Origin: an uncultured Pelagibacteraceae bacterium
Lineage (GTDB): Bacteria > Pseudomonadota > Alphaproteobacteria > Pelagibacterales > Pelagibacteraceae
Direction: 5' to 3'
Assembly (NCBI GenBank): GCA_902574705.1
Contig: CACGOM010000008.1
Location: 1-55,440, forward strand
Length of the DNA: 55,440 bases
The translations under genes were made by a program, and so were the position numbers. This document shows positions 35,293-43,403 of this stretch, one piece after another; position 1 is the stretch's first letter, and the number at the start of each line of letters is the position of its first letter. The notes under the pieces were generated by a model. The model was not told the DNA's origin. It did no database searches and saw nothing but the letters and a program-made list of their open reading frames with translations.

Positions 35293-35294
35293 TT

Positions 35295-35792
35295 TTAAGA
35301 ATTAATTTTTTTTAATTCAGCTTTAGTTTCTTCTAAATTTTTATCAAAAAGATTGTCGAGTTTTGATTTATCCACCGAAGTCGAGATGATTTTTTTCACC
35401 GACTCTACTGCAATTTTAATTGATGCGTTTTTTATATCTTTGATAGCATTTTCTTTCATTTGATTGATTTTTTGTTGAGCAACATTTTTCTTGATTTCAG
35501 AGGAAATATGAAATTTTTCATTCATTTCTAGCACAAGCTTTTCGCTATCGTCTTTTGCTTGTTTTAAAATCTTGTTTACCTCTTTATCTGCCGATTCCAA
35601 TTTCTTTTGAGCTTCATCTAATATAATTTTTGTTTCTGCTCTTAACTTTTCACTTTCATCAATTTCCTTTTTAATACCTGTAATCATATTAGCTAATAAC
35701 TCATTTATTTTACCTGGAACTTTTAAATAGATTAATGCTCCAAAAAAAATAAAAAATGATACAGCTACCCAGAATGTTGCGTCAAAAGTCAT
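35295..35792 (-). CDS. atpF: F0 ATP synthase subunit b
   Basis: Subunit b forms part of the peripheral stalk that holds F1 against rotation. The 165-residue protein has one N-terminal membrane helix (about 5-25) and a long charged helix to the C-terminus (KKEIDESEKLRAETK and onwards) for coiled-coil pairing. It overlaps the b' gene by 4 nt. Alphaproteobacteria encode two unlike b subunits, as here. The F1 genes are not in this window. Confidence 0.92.
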   Translation of the reverse strand: MTFDATFWVAVSFFIFFGALIYLKVPGKINELLANMITGIKKEIDESEKLRAETKIILDEAQKKLESADKEVNKILKQAKDDSEKLVLEMNEKFHISSEIKKNVAQQKINQMKENAIKDIKNASIKIAVESVKKIISTSVDKSKLDNLFDKNLEETKAELKKINS

Positions 35793-36367
35793 GTGTTTTT
35801 ATTTTTACTGGCGATGTCACTAACAATTGCAGTAATACTACTGTTATTAACATTAGCACCAATTAATTGATTAATTAAATCTGAAGAAGTTTCAATTGCA
35901 ATCTTATTTATTTTTTCTGGAGATTTCTTTTTTAACTCCTTGATTTCAGACTCTACTATTTTTACCTCTCTATCTATTTCCTCTTCAAGTTTTTGTCTTT
36001 TATTATTGATTTCTTCTAATAATTTCTTTCTAGACTCATTAAATAGATTTTTTGCATCAATTTTTGATTTTAAAATAATATTATCAAACTCCTTTAGTTT
36101 TGCCTCACTTTCATTTCTTTGTTTTTCAGCAAGCTCCAAATTATCTAATACTTGAGACTTTCTGGTTTCAAGATTATCACTGATTTTGGGAAGAATTAAT
36201 TTAGACAAAACTAAATACAAAATTCCAAAGGTAATAACCAACCAAAATATTTGTGAAAACCAAAATTCTGGATCAAGCTGAGGCATGCCTCCACTTTCGG
36301 CTGCTTGTATAAAATTTATTGATAAAAAATATACAGCTAAAGTTTTTAGTATTATTTTTTTTAGCAT
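35789..36367 (-). CDS. atpG: F0 ATP synthase subunit b'
   Basis: The second stalk subunit b' (192 residues) has an N-terminal hydrophobic leader (about 1-20, possibly a signal sequence), a membrane helix in PEFWFSQIFWLVITFGILYLVL (about 33-54) and a long helical Lys/Glu-rich domain. PQLDPEFWFSQIFWL is the family hallmark. It lies 3 nt after atpE and overlaps atpF. It would pair with AtpF in the stalk. Confidence 0.9.
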   Translation of the reverse strand: MLKKIILKTLAVYFLSINFIQAAESGGMPQLDPEFWFSQIFWLVITFGILYLVLSKLILPKISDNLETRKSQVLDNLELAEKQRNESEAKLKEFDNIILKSKIDAKNLFNESRKKLLEEINNKRQKLEEEIDREVKIVESEIKELKKKSPEKINKIAIETSSDLINQLIGANVNNSSITAIVSDIASKNKNT

Positions 36368-36370
36368 TAA

Positions 36371-36598
36371 TTAAAATGCAAATAAAATAATTAATGCAAC
36401 AACTAATCCAAATAAACCTGTGGCTTCTGCTAATGCGAAACCTAGCAGTAGGTTTGGAAATTGTTTTTGTGCTGCTGAGGGGTTTCTCATCGCTCCAGAT
36501 AGGTAATTACCAAAAATAATTCCTATTCCTACTCCTGCACCAGCTAGAGCTATAGCTGCCAAGCCTGCTCCAATCATTTTTGCTGCTTCTAGTTCCAT
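36371..36598 (-). CDS. atpE: F0 ATP synthase subunit c
   Basis: The 75-residue hairpin protein builds the rotating c-ring. Helix one has the glycine-rich AAIALAGAGVGIGIIFG (about 15-31), the loop has RNP(S), and helix two has the proton-carrying glutamate in LLGFALAEATGLFGLVVALI. The carboxylate is Glu, fitting a proton- rather than clearly sodium-driven ring. A strong AAGGAGG (36604-36610) sits 5 nt before the ATG, in line with the need for many copies. Confidence 0.96.
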   Translation of the reverse strand: MELEAAKMIGAGLAAIALAGAGVGIGIIFGNYLSGAMRNPSAAQKQFPNLLLGFALAEATGLFGLVVALIILFAF

Positions 36599-36603
36599 TA
36601 TAT

Positions 36604-36610
36604 CCTCCTT
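36604..36610 (-). promoter_or_regulatory. Strong Shine-Dalgarno AAGGAGG before atpE
   Basis: The full AAGGAGG lies 5 nt before the c-subunit start codon. It is one of the few perfect sites in the window and explains the high yield needed for the c-ring relative to the other F0 subunits read from the same message. Confidence 0.75.
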
Positions 36611-36617
36611 TATTATC

Positions 36618-37352
36618 TTAATGGTGTAAATTTAATGCATCATTTAAATAGATGCATGTTAATATTGCAAATACATATGCTTGAAGAAATGCTACTAATA
36701 TTTCTAAACCAGTAAGTGCAACTGAAAAACTAAGCGGAAGCCATCCTCCCACTATTCCTAAGCTTACAACAAAGCTTCCGAATACTTTCATCATTGTGTG
36801 ACCCGCCATCATGTTGGCAAATAATCTTACCGAAAGACTTATCGGTCTACTTAAATATGAAATTATCTCTATAACTACTATTAATGGTAATAATACCATT
36901 GGGACACCACTCGGTACAAATAATTTTAAATAACCTAGACCATGTTTAATAAATCCTATTATGGTTACACCTACAAAAATAAATGATGCTAATACAAATG
37001 TTACGATAATATGGCTAGTTACAGTAAATGTATAAGGTATCATTCCTAACATGTTACAAAACAAGACAAACATAAAGAGTGAAAATATAAATGAGAAATA
37101 AGGTTTTGCCTTTGAGCCCGCTGTATCACTTATCATTTTCGATATAAAAGAATAACTTAGTTCGCCTAGCAACTGTATTTTTGTTGGAATAATAGAATTT
37201 TTTTTTGCTCCTAAATTAAATATTAAAAGGATTGTAATTGTACTAATTACCATAAACAAACTTGCATTTGTGAACGAAATATCTATTTCACCTATTTTGA
37301 TTTCAGGTCCAATTCTATAAACATTGAATTGGGACATTGGATTTGCTGCCAT
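36618..37352 (-). CDS. atpB: F0 ATP synthase subunit a
   Basis: Subunit a forms the two half-channels for protons next to the c-ring. The 244-residue membrane protein has five to six hydrophobic helices and the essential arginine in SLSVRLFANMMAGHTMM (about 172-188). The N-terminal MAANPMSQFNVYRIGPEI is typical of alphaproteobacteria. It is 6 nt after atpI and 19 nt before atpE. Confidence 0.96.
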   Translation of the reverse strand: MAANPMSQFNVYRIGPEIKIGEIDISFTNASLFMVISTITILLIFNLGAKKNSIIPTKIQLLGELSYSFISKMISDTAGSKAKPYFSFIFSLFMFVLFCNMLGMIPYTFTVTSHIIVTFVLASFIFVGVTIIGFIKHGLGYLKLFVPSGVPMVLLPLIVVIEIISYLSRPISLSVRLFANMMAGHTMMKVFGSFVVSLGIVGGWLPLSFSVALTGLEILVAFLQAYVFAILTCIYLNDALNLHH

Positions 37353-37358
37353 GTTTAT

Positions 37359-37643
37359 TTAGTCTTTCTGCATTTTTTTTGCTGATCTGATCACATTTAT
37401 TATTCCTGCAGCCACACCAATAAAAAAAAATATTATTATTAACCACGGTTTAGTATCAAACCAATTGTCTAAAATAAACCCTATAATTGTGGCTACTAAT
37501 ACCGCAGATACTAGCTCAGTACTCAGTTGAAAAGCCTTACCAAAGCTAGATTTTTTGTCATCCTCATCGGAAGGGTTCTTTTTTTTAAACTTTGATTTTG
37601 CAATCTTTAAGCGAGTTTTTAGGTCATTCGACATTTTAAGCAA
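37359..37643 (-). CDS. atpI: ATP synthase accessory protein AtpI
   Basis: AtpI helps assemble the c-ring. The 94 residues contain a charged N-terminal half (KKKNPSDEDDKKSSFGKAF) and two membrane helices (about 40-58 and 66-84) ending in GVAAGIINVIRSAKK, the family pattern. It opens the F0 operon. Its start overlaps the end of smc by 8 nt, so the operon may be read from an smc transcript. Confidence 0.88.
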   Translation of the reverse strand: MLKMSNDLKTRLKIAKSKFKKKNPSDEDDKKSSFGKAFQLSTELVSAVLVATIIGFILDNWFDTKPWLIIIFFFIGVAAGIINVIRSAKKMQKD

Positions 37644-40209
37644 CTAAGCTTTCGGCTTTTTGCAAATCCACTGAAACAAGCTGGCTTATACCTTTCTCAG
37701 GCATTGTTACTCCGTAAAGCCTATCCATTTTGGACATAGTTAATGCATGGTGAGTTACAATAATAAATTTAGTTGTTGTTATTCTTGTTAATTCGTCAAG
37801 CAAATTACAAAATCTTGTAACATTCGCATCATCTAACGGAGCATCAACCTCATCTAGAACACAAATAGGAGCTGGATTAGTTAAGAATACGGCAAAAATC
37901 AGTGATAAAGCAGTCAAAGCTTGTTCGCCTCCAGATAAAAGTGTGATTGATTGAAGTCTTTTTCCAGGTGGACTTACTAACAAATCTAATCCAGCATCTA
38001 AAGGATCTTCCGAGTCAACAAGCTCTAGTTTTGCACTACCACCATTAAAAAGTTTTGTATAAACTTCATTAAATTTTCTATTTACTTTTTCGAAGGCATC
38101 TAAAAGTCTTTCCCTTCCTTTTTGATTTAATTCATTAATACTATCTTTAAGCTTGGTAATAGCTGAAACAATATCCTCTCTATCTTTTTCCATTTTTATA
38201 ATTTCATCTTTATATTTACCAGTTTCCTCATCAGCTCTGAGGTTAACTGATCCTAAATTATCTCTATCTCTCTTTTTTTTATCTAATAACTCTTCTTGAG
38301 TAACAGTGTCAGGGAATTCATCTTCTTTTTCTAAATTAGAAAATTCTAAAAGATTTGCTTCTTTGATACTTAATTCATTTTCAACTCTTTCAATTAAGTC
38401 ACTTTTCCTTTTATTTAATCCAACTATAGTGGCATTTGCACTTGCTCTTTTTTCTCTTACACTAATTGAACTCTCTTTAATTTCATTTAATTTAATTTTG
38501 TTTTCTTCAAGTTGTTTTTCCAAAGCATTTATTTTGTTTTCATTATTTATTTTTTCGTTTTCAGATATTCTTAGGTTTTCAGAAATTTGACCTTTTTTTT
38601 CAGCATTAAGATTAGGTTGTTTCTCTAAATCTATTAATTTTTTATTTAAATTTTCTTTTCTGTCAGCTAATTGAATTATCATTTTTTCAGAATTAACAAG
38701 TAAATTTTTCCAACTTTCAATTTCAGTATCAATATTATTAATTCTTTCTTTTCTTTTTGAGGATTCTTCCTTAATGCTTTGATTTTTACTATAGGTTACC
38801 GTGTACTCATGTTGTAATTTTTTTACAGTTTCATTCCTTGAAGTTATTTTAGTAATCCCTTCATCATCATTTCCTTCTGATATTTTTTGAATTACATAAG
38901 ATAAATTTACATTAATATTATTCAAATTTTCTCTTGCTTGCTGTAATTGATTTTTATCAATACATTCAATTGACTCATTTAGAATTTTTCTCATCTCTTC
39001 AAGAGAATTTTTATGTTCTATTATTTTTCCTGCACTTAAAGATTTTAGCAAAGTATCAATTTTTTCTTGTTCATTTTTTAAATTAATTTTTGCTACATCC
39101 AGATCCTGATCTGACTTTTTTTCTGTTTCATAATATTTTGAGTCTATCTCTACTAATTTAATTTTTTCATCATTTAATCTATTTTGGTTAGAATTAGCAT
39201 CAATAACTATACTTTTTTCCCTATCCTCATCTTCATCAATAGTTTTTAGTGATATTTTTGTTGTTTTAATCTCATTAATCATTCTATCTGTTTCTTCATC
39301 TAGATTTTGTAATTCTAAATTTAATCTTTGAACTCTTGAGATAAGTTCTAAATTAATATCCCTAATTGGGAGAAGTTCATCTTCTATTTTTTTAATAGTG
39401 TTTTCTAAGTCTAAAATTTTATTATTAAATAACGAAAATTCTTTTTCAGCATCTGCATTTATTTCATTTTCAACCTTAATTTCATTTTCTATTTCTCTGA
39501 CTTTTAAGAAGAACAAACCAGCCTCAACTTGTTTTATTTCATCAGATATACTTTTATATTTTGTAGCTTCTTCAGCTTGTTTTTCGAGACTAGTTAATTG
39601 TTTCTCAAGTTGTCTTCTTAACTCATCTGCTCTTTTTAAATTATTTTCTGCAGCATTTAACCTTAATTCTGCTTCGTGTCTTCTTGCATGTAATCCCGAA
39701 ATTCCGGCTGCCTCTTCTAATATTGCTCTTCTGTCTTGTGGTTTTGCTGTAACTAAGGATCCAATTCGTCCTTGGCTGATAATAGAAGGAGAATGTGCAC
39801 CTGTCGAAAGATCTGCAAAAAACATCTGAGCATCTTTTGCCCTAACTTCCTTTTCGTTTAAAAAAAAACGAGAACCCTTGTCTCTTTCAATCTTTCTTCT
39901 AATTTCAATTTCCTCCATTTCTTTAAATTGAAATGATCCAGATTTTTCTGGGTTTGAAATATTTATACTTACCTCAGCAATGTTTTTAGATGGTTTATTA
40001 GATGTTCCTGAAAAGATAACATCTTCCATTCCAGAACCTCTCATGCTTTTTGCCGAAGTTTCTCCCATGCACCATCTTAAAGACTCAACTATATTTGATT
40101 TACCACAACCATTCGGACCTACAATACCAGTTAATCCTTTCTCAATTAAAAAGGTTGTTTTTTCTGAAAATGATTTAAATCCATTTAATTGGATTTTTTT
40201 AAACTCCAT
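37636..40209 (-). CDS. smc: Chromosome segregation protein SMC, unusually short
   Basis: SMC ATPases compact and segregate the chromosome. The 857 residues have an N-terminal head with Walker A GPNGCGKSN at 31-39 and the Q-loop SQGRIG near 145, and a C-terminal head with LSGGEQ at 758-763 and Walker B VLDEVDAPLDD at about 784-794. Usual bacterial SMCs are about 1,150-1,200 residues. Here the middle (about 170-690) is nearly all heptad-like coiled coil, and around residues 390-460, where a globular Gly-rich hinge should be, I see only short helical text. It may be a reduced, hinge-poor SMC. The ATPase parts look intact. Confidence 0.92.
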   Translation of the reverse strand: MEFKKIQLNGFKSFSEKTTFLIEKGLTGIVGPNGCGKSNIVESLRWCMGETSAKSMRGSGMEDVIFSGTSNKPSKNIAEVSINISNPEKSGSFQFKEMEEIEIRRKIERDKGSRFFLNEKEVRAKDAQMFFADLSTGAHSPSIISQGRIGSLVTAKPQDRRAILEEAAGISGLHARRHEAELRLNAAENNLKRADELRRQLEKQLTSLEKQAEEATKYKSISDEIKQVEAGLFFLKVREIENEIKVENEINADAEKEFSLFNNKILDLENTIKKIEDELLPIRDINLELISRVQRLNLELQNLDEETDRMINEIKTTKISLKTIDEDEDREKSIVIDANSNQNRLNDEKIKLVEIDSKYYETEKKSDQDLDVAKINLKNEQEKIDTLLKSLSAGKIIEHKNSLEEMRKILNESIECIDKNQLQQARENLNNINVNLSYVIQKISEGNDDEGITKITSRNETVKKLQHEYTVTYSKNQSIKEESSKRKERINNIDTEIESWKNLLVNSEKMIIQLADRKENLNKKLIDLEKQPNLNAEKKGQISENLRISENEKINNENKINALEKQLEENKIKLNEIKESSISVREKRASANATIVGLNKRKSDLIERVENELSIKEANLLEFSNLEKEDEFPDTVTQEELLDKKKRDRDNLGSVNLRADEETGKYKDEIIKMEKDREDIVSAITKLKDSINELNQKGRERLLDAFEKVNRKFNEVYTKLFNGGSAKLELVDSEDPLDAGLDLLVSPPGKRLQSITLLSGGEQALTALSLIFAVFLTNPAPICVLDEVDAPLDDANVTRFCNLLDELTRITTTKFIIVTHHALTMSKMDRLYGVTMPEKGISQLVSVDLQKAESLVA

Positions 40210-40217
40210 GCATTAAC

Positions 40218-40799
40218 TTATAACAGTTTTTCTAGAGTTTTTTCTAAATTTTTGTATGTTAATGGTTTTTCAAACTTTTCTTCGTTGATTATAATAGTTG
40301 GAGTAGCGCTCACGTTGTATTTTTTTACTCCTTCGATTCGATCCTCTAAAACGAAATCTTCAATGTTTTTATCTTCTATGCACTTATTATAATCTATGCC
40401 AAAGTTTTGAGAATTTAATATAGTTTTTAAATTATTATTTAATTCTTCAATGGAATTTCCCTTTACCCAGTCACTTTGATTTTTATACAAAAAATGTAAT
40501 ATTTCTTCACCATTGCTAGTTCTACAGTGAGCAGCTTTCGCGGCATTAAAAGCTGCCAAATCTAATGGAAAGTTTCTATATTCTAATTTTACTAAACCTT
40601 TATCAATAAAATTTTTTTTAATTTTAGGGTAAATATCCTTATGAAAAGTTGCGCAATGTGAACATGTTAAGGACTCAAATACCAAAATTGTTATTTTTGA
40701 GTCTAATTTACCTTCATAAATTCTTTTAATATTAGTTTCTGCGCTTAGATTACTGAAGGATAGTACAAAAATTAAAAGTGTAAATAATAGTTTTTTCAT
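40218..40799 (-). CDS. DsbA-like thiol-disulfide oxidoreductase, exported
   Basis: The 193-residue protein has a signal peptide (about 1-20) and a thioredoxin-fold active site FESLTCSHCATFH with CSHC at 46-49, followed by a long helical insert and the cis-proline region VSATPTIIINEEKF (about 163-176). It belongs to the DsbA/Thioredoxin_4 group that forms or rearranges disulfides in the periplasm. It overlaps the DUF721 gene by 4 nt and is followed by smc after 8 nt. Confidence 0.9.
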   Translation of the reverse strand: MKKLLFTLLIFVLSFSNLSAETNIKRIYEGKLDSKITILVFESLTCSHCATFHKDIYPKIKKNFIDKGLVKLEYRNFPLDLAAFNAAKAAHCRTSNGEEILHFLYKNQSDWVKGNSIEELNNNLKTILNSQNFGIDYNKCIEDKNIEDFVLEDRIEGVKKYNVSATPTIIINEEKFEKPLTYKNLEKTLEKLL

Positions 40800-41281
40800 T
40801 TTTTTTTAAATACTTTGCTTAATTCTAGTAATGAATTTTTTATTTTATCATTTTTAATGTCAGAAATTTGTTTTTTATATTTATTTTTTGTCACATCATT
40901 TAAATTTTGCTTTTGTTTGTATTCCTCATTTTTTTCTTCAAAAGATACTAATTTTATATTTTGGACTGCATCATAACCAAAAAAGGAATTAATTTTTTCA
41001 ATAATTAAATTCTTTGAATATTCAAAATTGACCTCATTACCCCTTTTTACCATAACGGTCAGACAACTAGATCCAAGCTTATTTTCATTTTTAAAGGATT
41101 TTGGAAAACTGATATCAAATAAATCATTTCCAACGAAATATCTCCAATTATCTAACGTTTCAGAATAAATTTGACCTTTCTTATTTATCAATTTTTTTAA
41201 TTTAGAAGGTAAAATGTCTTTAAATGATCTAAGACCTTGTATAAATTTTCTGTTATTCTTGTTATAATTTTTTGAATTCAT
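40796..41281 (-). CDS. DciA-like DUF721 protein
   Basis: The 161-residue protein has a DUF721-type N-terminal domain: a helical opening (FIQGLRSFKDILPSKLKKLI), the TLDNWRYFVGNDLFDISFPKSF segment (about 42-63) and a strand-rich LTVMVKRGNEVNFEYSKNLIIEKINSFFG (about 74-102). The tail is Lys-rich. DciA proteins help load the replicative helicase in bacteria without DnaC, which fits an alphaproteobacterium. Its ATG abuts the divergent mutY ATG (CATATG) with no base between. Confidence 0.8.
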   Translation of the reverse strand: MNSKNYNKNNRKFIQGLRSFKDILPSKLKKLINKKGQIYSETLDNWRYFVGNDLFDISFPKSFKNENKLGSSCLTVMVKRGNEVNFEYSKNLIIEKINSFFGYDAVQNIKLVSFEEKNEEYKQKQNLNDVTKNKYKKQISDIKNDKIKNSLLELSKVFKKK

Positions 41282-42268
41282 ATGCGAGAATCAAACATAT
41301 CAAATAAAATTTTAAAATGGTACGATAATAATAAAAGAAAACTCCCTTGGAGAAAAAAAACATCAACTAAAAATAGAGAATATTTTACTTTAGTAAGTGA
41401 GTTTATGCTTCAACAAACACAAGTAAAAACTGTAATTCCTTATTTTGAAAACTTTATAAAAAATTTTCCAAACTTAAAATCATTGGCTACATCAAGTGAA
41501 CAAAAAGTTTTAAAATATTGGGAAGGCCTTGGTTATTATTCTAGAGCAAGAAATTTGAAAAAAACTGCAATTAAACTACTAAAAGAGTTTGAGGGTAAGT
41601 TGCCAAAAGATATTGAAAAACTGAAATCTCTGCCAGGAATTGGTGAATACACTTCAAGATCAATTTTAGCAATTGCACATAATAAACCCTATATACCAAT
41701 GGATGGTAATGTTGAGAGAATCCTTAAAAGAATTTTTTTACTTAAAACAAATGATGAGATTTCAAAAGATAACCTTTATAAAAAAAAATCTTTTTTTGGA
41801 TTTTCTAAAAGATCGAGTGATTATGCCCAAGCCATTATGGAGATAGGAGCATTAATTTGTAAACCTTCATTACCATCTTGCACCTCCTGTCCACTTACAG
41901 ATAACTGCAAAGCTTTTAAGAGAAAAGACTTTTTAATTAGGTCAAAAAATAAATTAAATAAAACAAAATACTTCGAGGCAAGTATATATAGTTATAAAAA
42001 TAAGTTTTTATTGGTAAAAAATAAAAAATTTAATTTTTTAAAAAATTTGGTGATTTTTCCAATGATAGAAATTAACCAAAAAAAATTTCAATATTCAGTA
42101 TATAAAAAAATAAATGTAAAAATGTCTAATATGAATATGAAAATTATCATCAATAAAAATAATAAAATAAAAAAAATAAAGGATAGTCTTTTGCTGGATA
42201 AATCCAATATTAATAAATATATTTTACCATCATTTACAAAAAAAATATTTAATTCGATATCACAATAA
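41282..42268 (+). CDS. mutY: A/G-specific adenine glycosylase
   Basis: MutY removes adenine mispaired with 8-oxoguanine. The 328 residues show WRKKTSTKNREYFTLVSEFMLQQTQVKTVIPYF (with the catalytic glutamate), the helix-hairpin-helix LKSLPGIGEYTSRSIL (about 117-132), MDGNVERIL with the catalytic Asp (about 140-148) and the [4Fe-4S] cysteines in CKPSLPSCTSCPLTDNC. The C-terminal NUDIX-like domain is short and Lys-rich, so recognition of 8-oxoG may be weaker or divergent. The start abuts the DUF721 start on the other strand. Confidence 0.93.
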   Translation: MRESNISNKILKWYDNNKRKLPWRKKTSTKNREYFTLVSEFMLQQTQVKTVIPYFENFIKNFPNLKSLATSSEQKVLKYWEGLGYYSRARNLKKTAIKLLKEFEGKLPKDIEKLKSLPGIGEYTSRSILAIAHNKPYIPMDGNVERILKRIFLLKTNDEISKDNLYKKKSFFGFSKRSSDYAQAIMEIGALICKPSLPSCTSCPLTDNCKAFKRKDFLIRSKNKLNKTKYFEASIYSYKNKFLLVKNKKFNFLKNLVIFPMIEINQKKFQYSVYKKINVKMSNMNMKIIINKNNKIKKIKDSLLLDKSNINKYILPSFTKKIFNSISQ

Positions 42269-42269
42269 A

Positions 42270-43403
42270 ATGAAAAGTATTGCAATTGTTGGCGCAGGAA
42301 TTTCAGGTTTGTTTCTTGCAAATCTTTTAGAAAAAAATTCATCTTTCTCTTATAAAATTTTTGAAAAAAAATCTTCACTAGACCTAAGCGATGGATATGG
42401 AATACAATTATCTATAAATAGCATTAACCTATTAAATAAAATCGGCTTTCAAAATATGAACGTAAGCGATGTTTATTTTCCAAAAAAAGTAAACTTCTTT
42501 GATGCAAAAATGCTAAAAAAGATATGTGATATTGATTTATCCCAATTTAACTTTGAGAATAATAGATATACAACATTAAAAAGGTCTAAACTAATTGAAT
42601 TTTTATTGGACAATATTCCTAAAGAAAAAATAATTTTTAATTCAGATCTTATTAAAATTAATGAACAAGAGAAATTAACTTTATCATTTAGAGATAATAA
42701 CAAAGAGGAATTTGATTATTTAGTAGCTGCAGATGGAGTTTATTCTAGAACAAAAGAAATTTTATTTAAACAAGATGGTCTACCTAAATACTTCAATTCA
42801 ATAGCTTTAAGAGGCGCTATTAATAACTTTAAAAATTTAGATATTTCATTGTATTTAGGACCAAATTTTCACTTTGTTATTTATCCTATTAATCAAAATA
42901 AGGAGTTTAATTTTATATCGATAATAAGAAAAGAATTAATTGAAACTGAGATTTCAAATAGAAATTTGTTTAATGACAAGACTTTTACAAATAATTTGAT
43001 AAGTCAGATTTCTTCAAAATCTAATTTAAATTTAACAGATATTGTTAAAGAAATTAAATGCTTTCCAATCTTTGTAAGCAAAAAAATATCAATACCAAAG
43101 TCTAGAAATATTTTTTTAACTGGTGATGCATTTTTTTCATTTTCACCCTCACTTGCACAAGGAGCATCTCAATCAATCGAAGCTGCAAACGATCTTTTTA
43201 TCCATTTAAAAGATAATTCATCAAATTATTATAAAAAAAGAATTTTAAGGACAAAACAAATTAATTCTAGATCTTCAATTAATCATTTTGCTTTTCATTT
43301 ATCTAATCCATTAGGTGTTTTTTTTAGAAATATTTTTTTGAGGCGTATGTCTAAAAATAAAAGTTTTTTAGGAAATTATTTGGGTAAAATCTATAATTAC
43401 TAA
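42270..43403 (+). CDS. FAD-dependent monooxygenase (UbiH/PHBH family)
   Basis: The 377-residue flavoprotein has the N-terminal FAD motif SIAIVGAGISGLFLANLL (about 3-20), the middle DYLVAADGVYSRTKEIL (about 147-163) and the second FAD motif FLTGDAFFSFSPSLAQGASQSIEAAN (about 284-309). It belongs to the aromatic hydroxylase group that includes UbiH and salicylate hydroxylases. Ubiquinone ring hydroxylation is plausible but unproven. It starts 1 nt after mutY and ends in a 4-nt overlap with convergent ccrM. Confidence 0.83.
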   Translation: MKSIAIVGAGISGLFLANLLEKNSSFSYKIFEKKSSLDLSDGYGIQLSINSINLLNKIGFQNMNVSDVYFPKKVNFFDAKMLKKICDIDLSQFNFENNRYTTLKRSKLIEFLLDNIPKEKIIFNSDLIKINEQEKLTLSFRDNNKEEFDYLVAADGVYSRTKEILFKQDGLPKYFNSIALRGAINNFKNLDISLYLGPNFHFVIYPINQNKEFNFISIIRKELIETEISNRNLFNDKTFTNNLISQISSKSNLNLTDIVKEIKCFPIFVSKKISIPKSRNIFLTGDAFFSFSPSLAQGASQSIEAANDLFIHLKDNSSNYYKKRILRTKQINSRSSINHFAFHLSNPLGVFFRNIFLRRMSKNKSFLGNYLGKIYNY

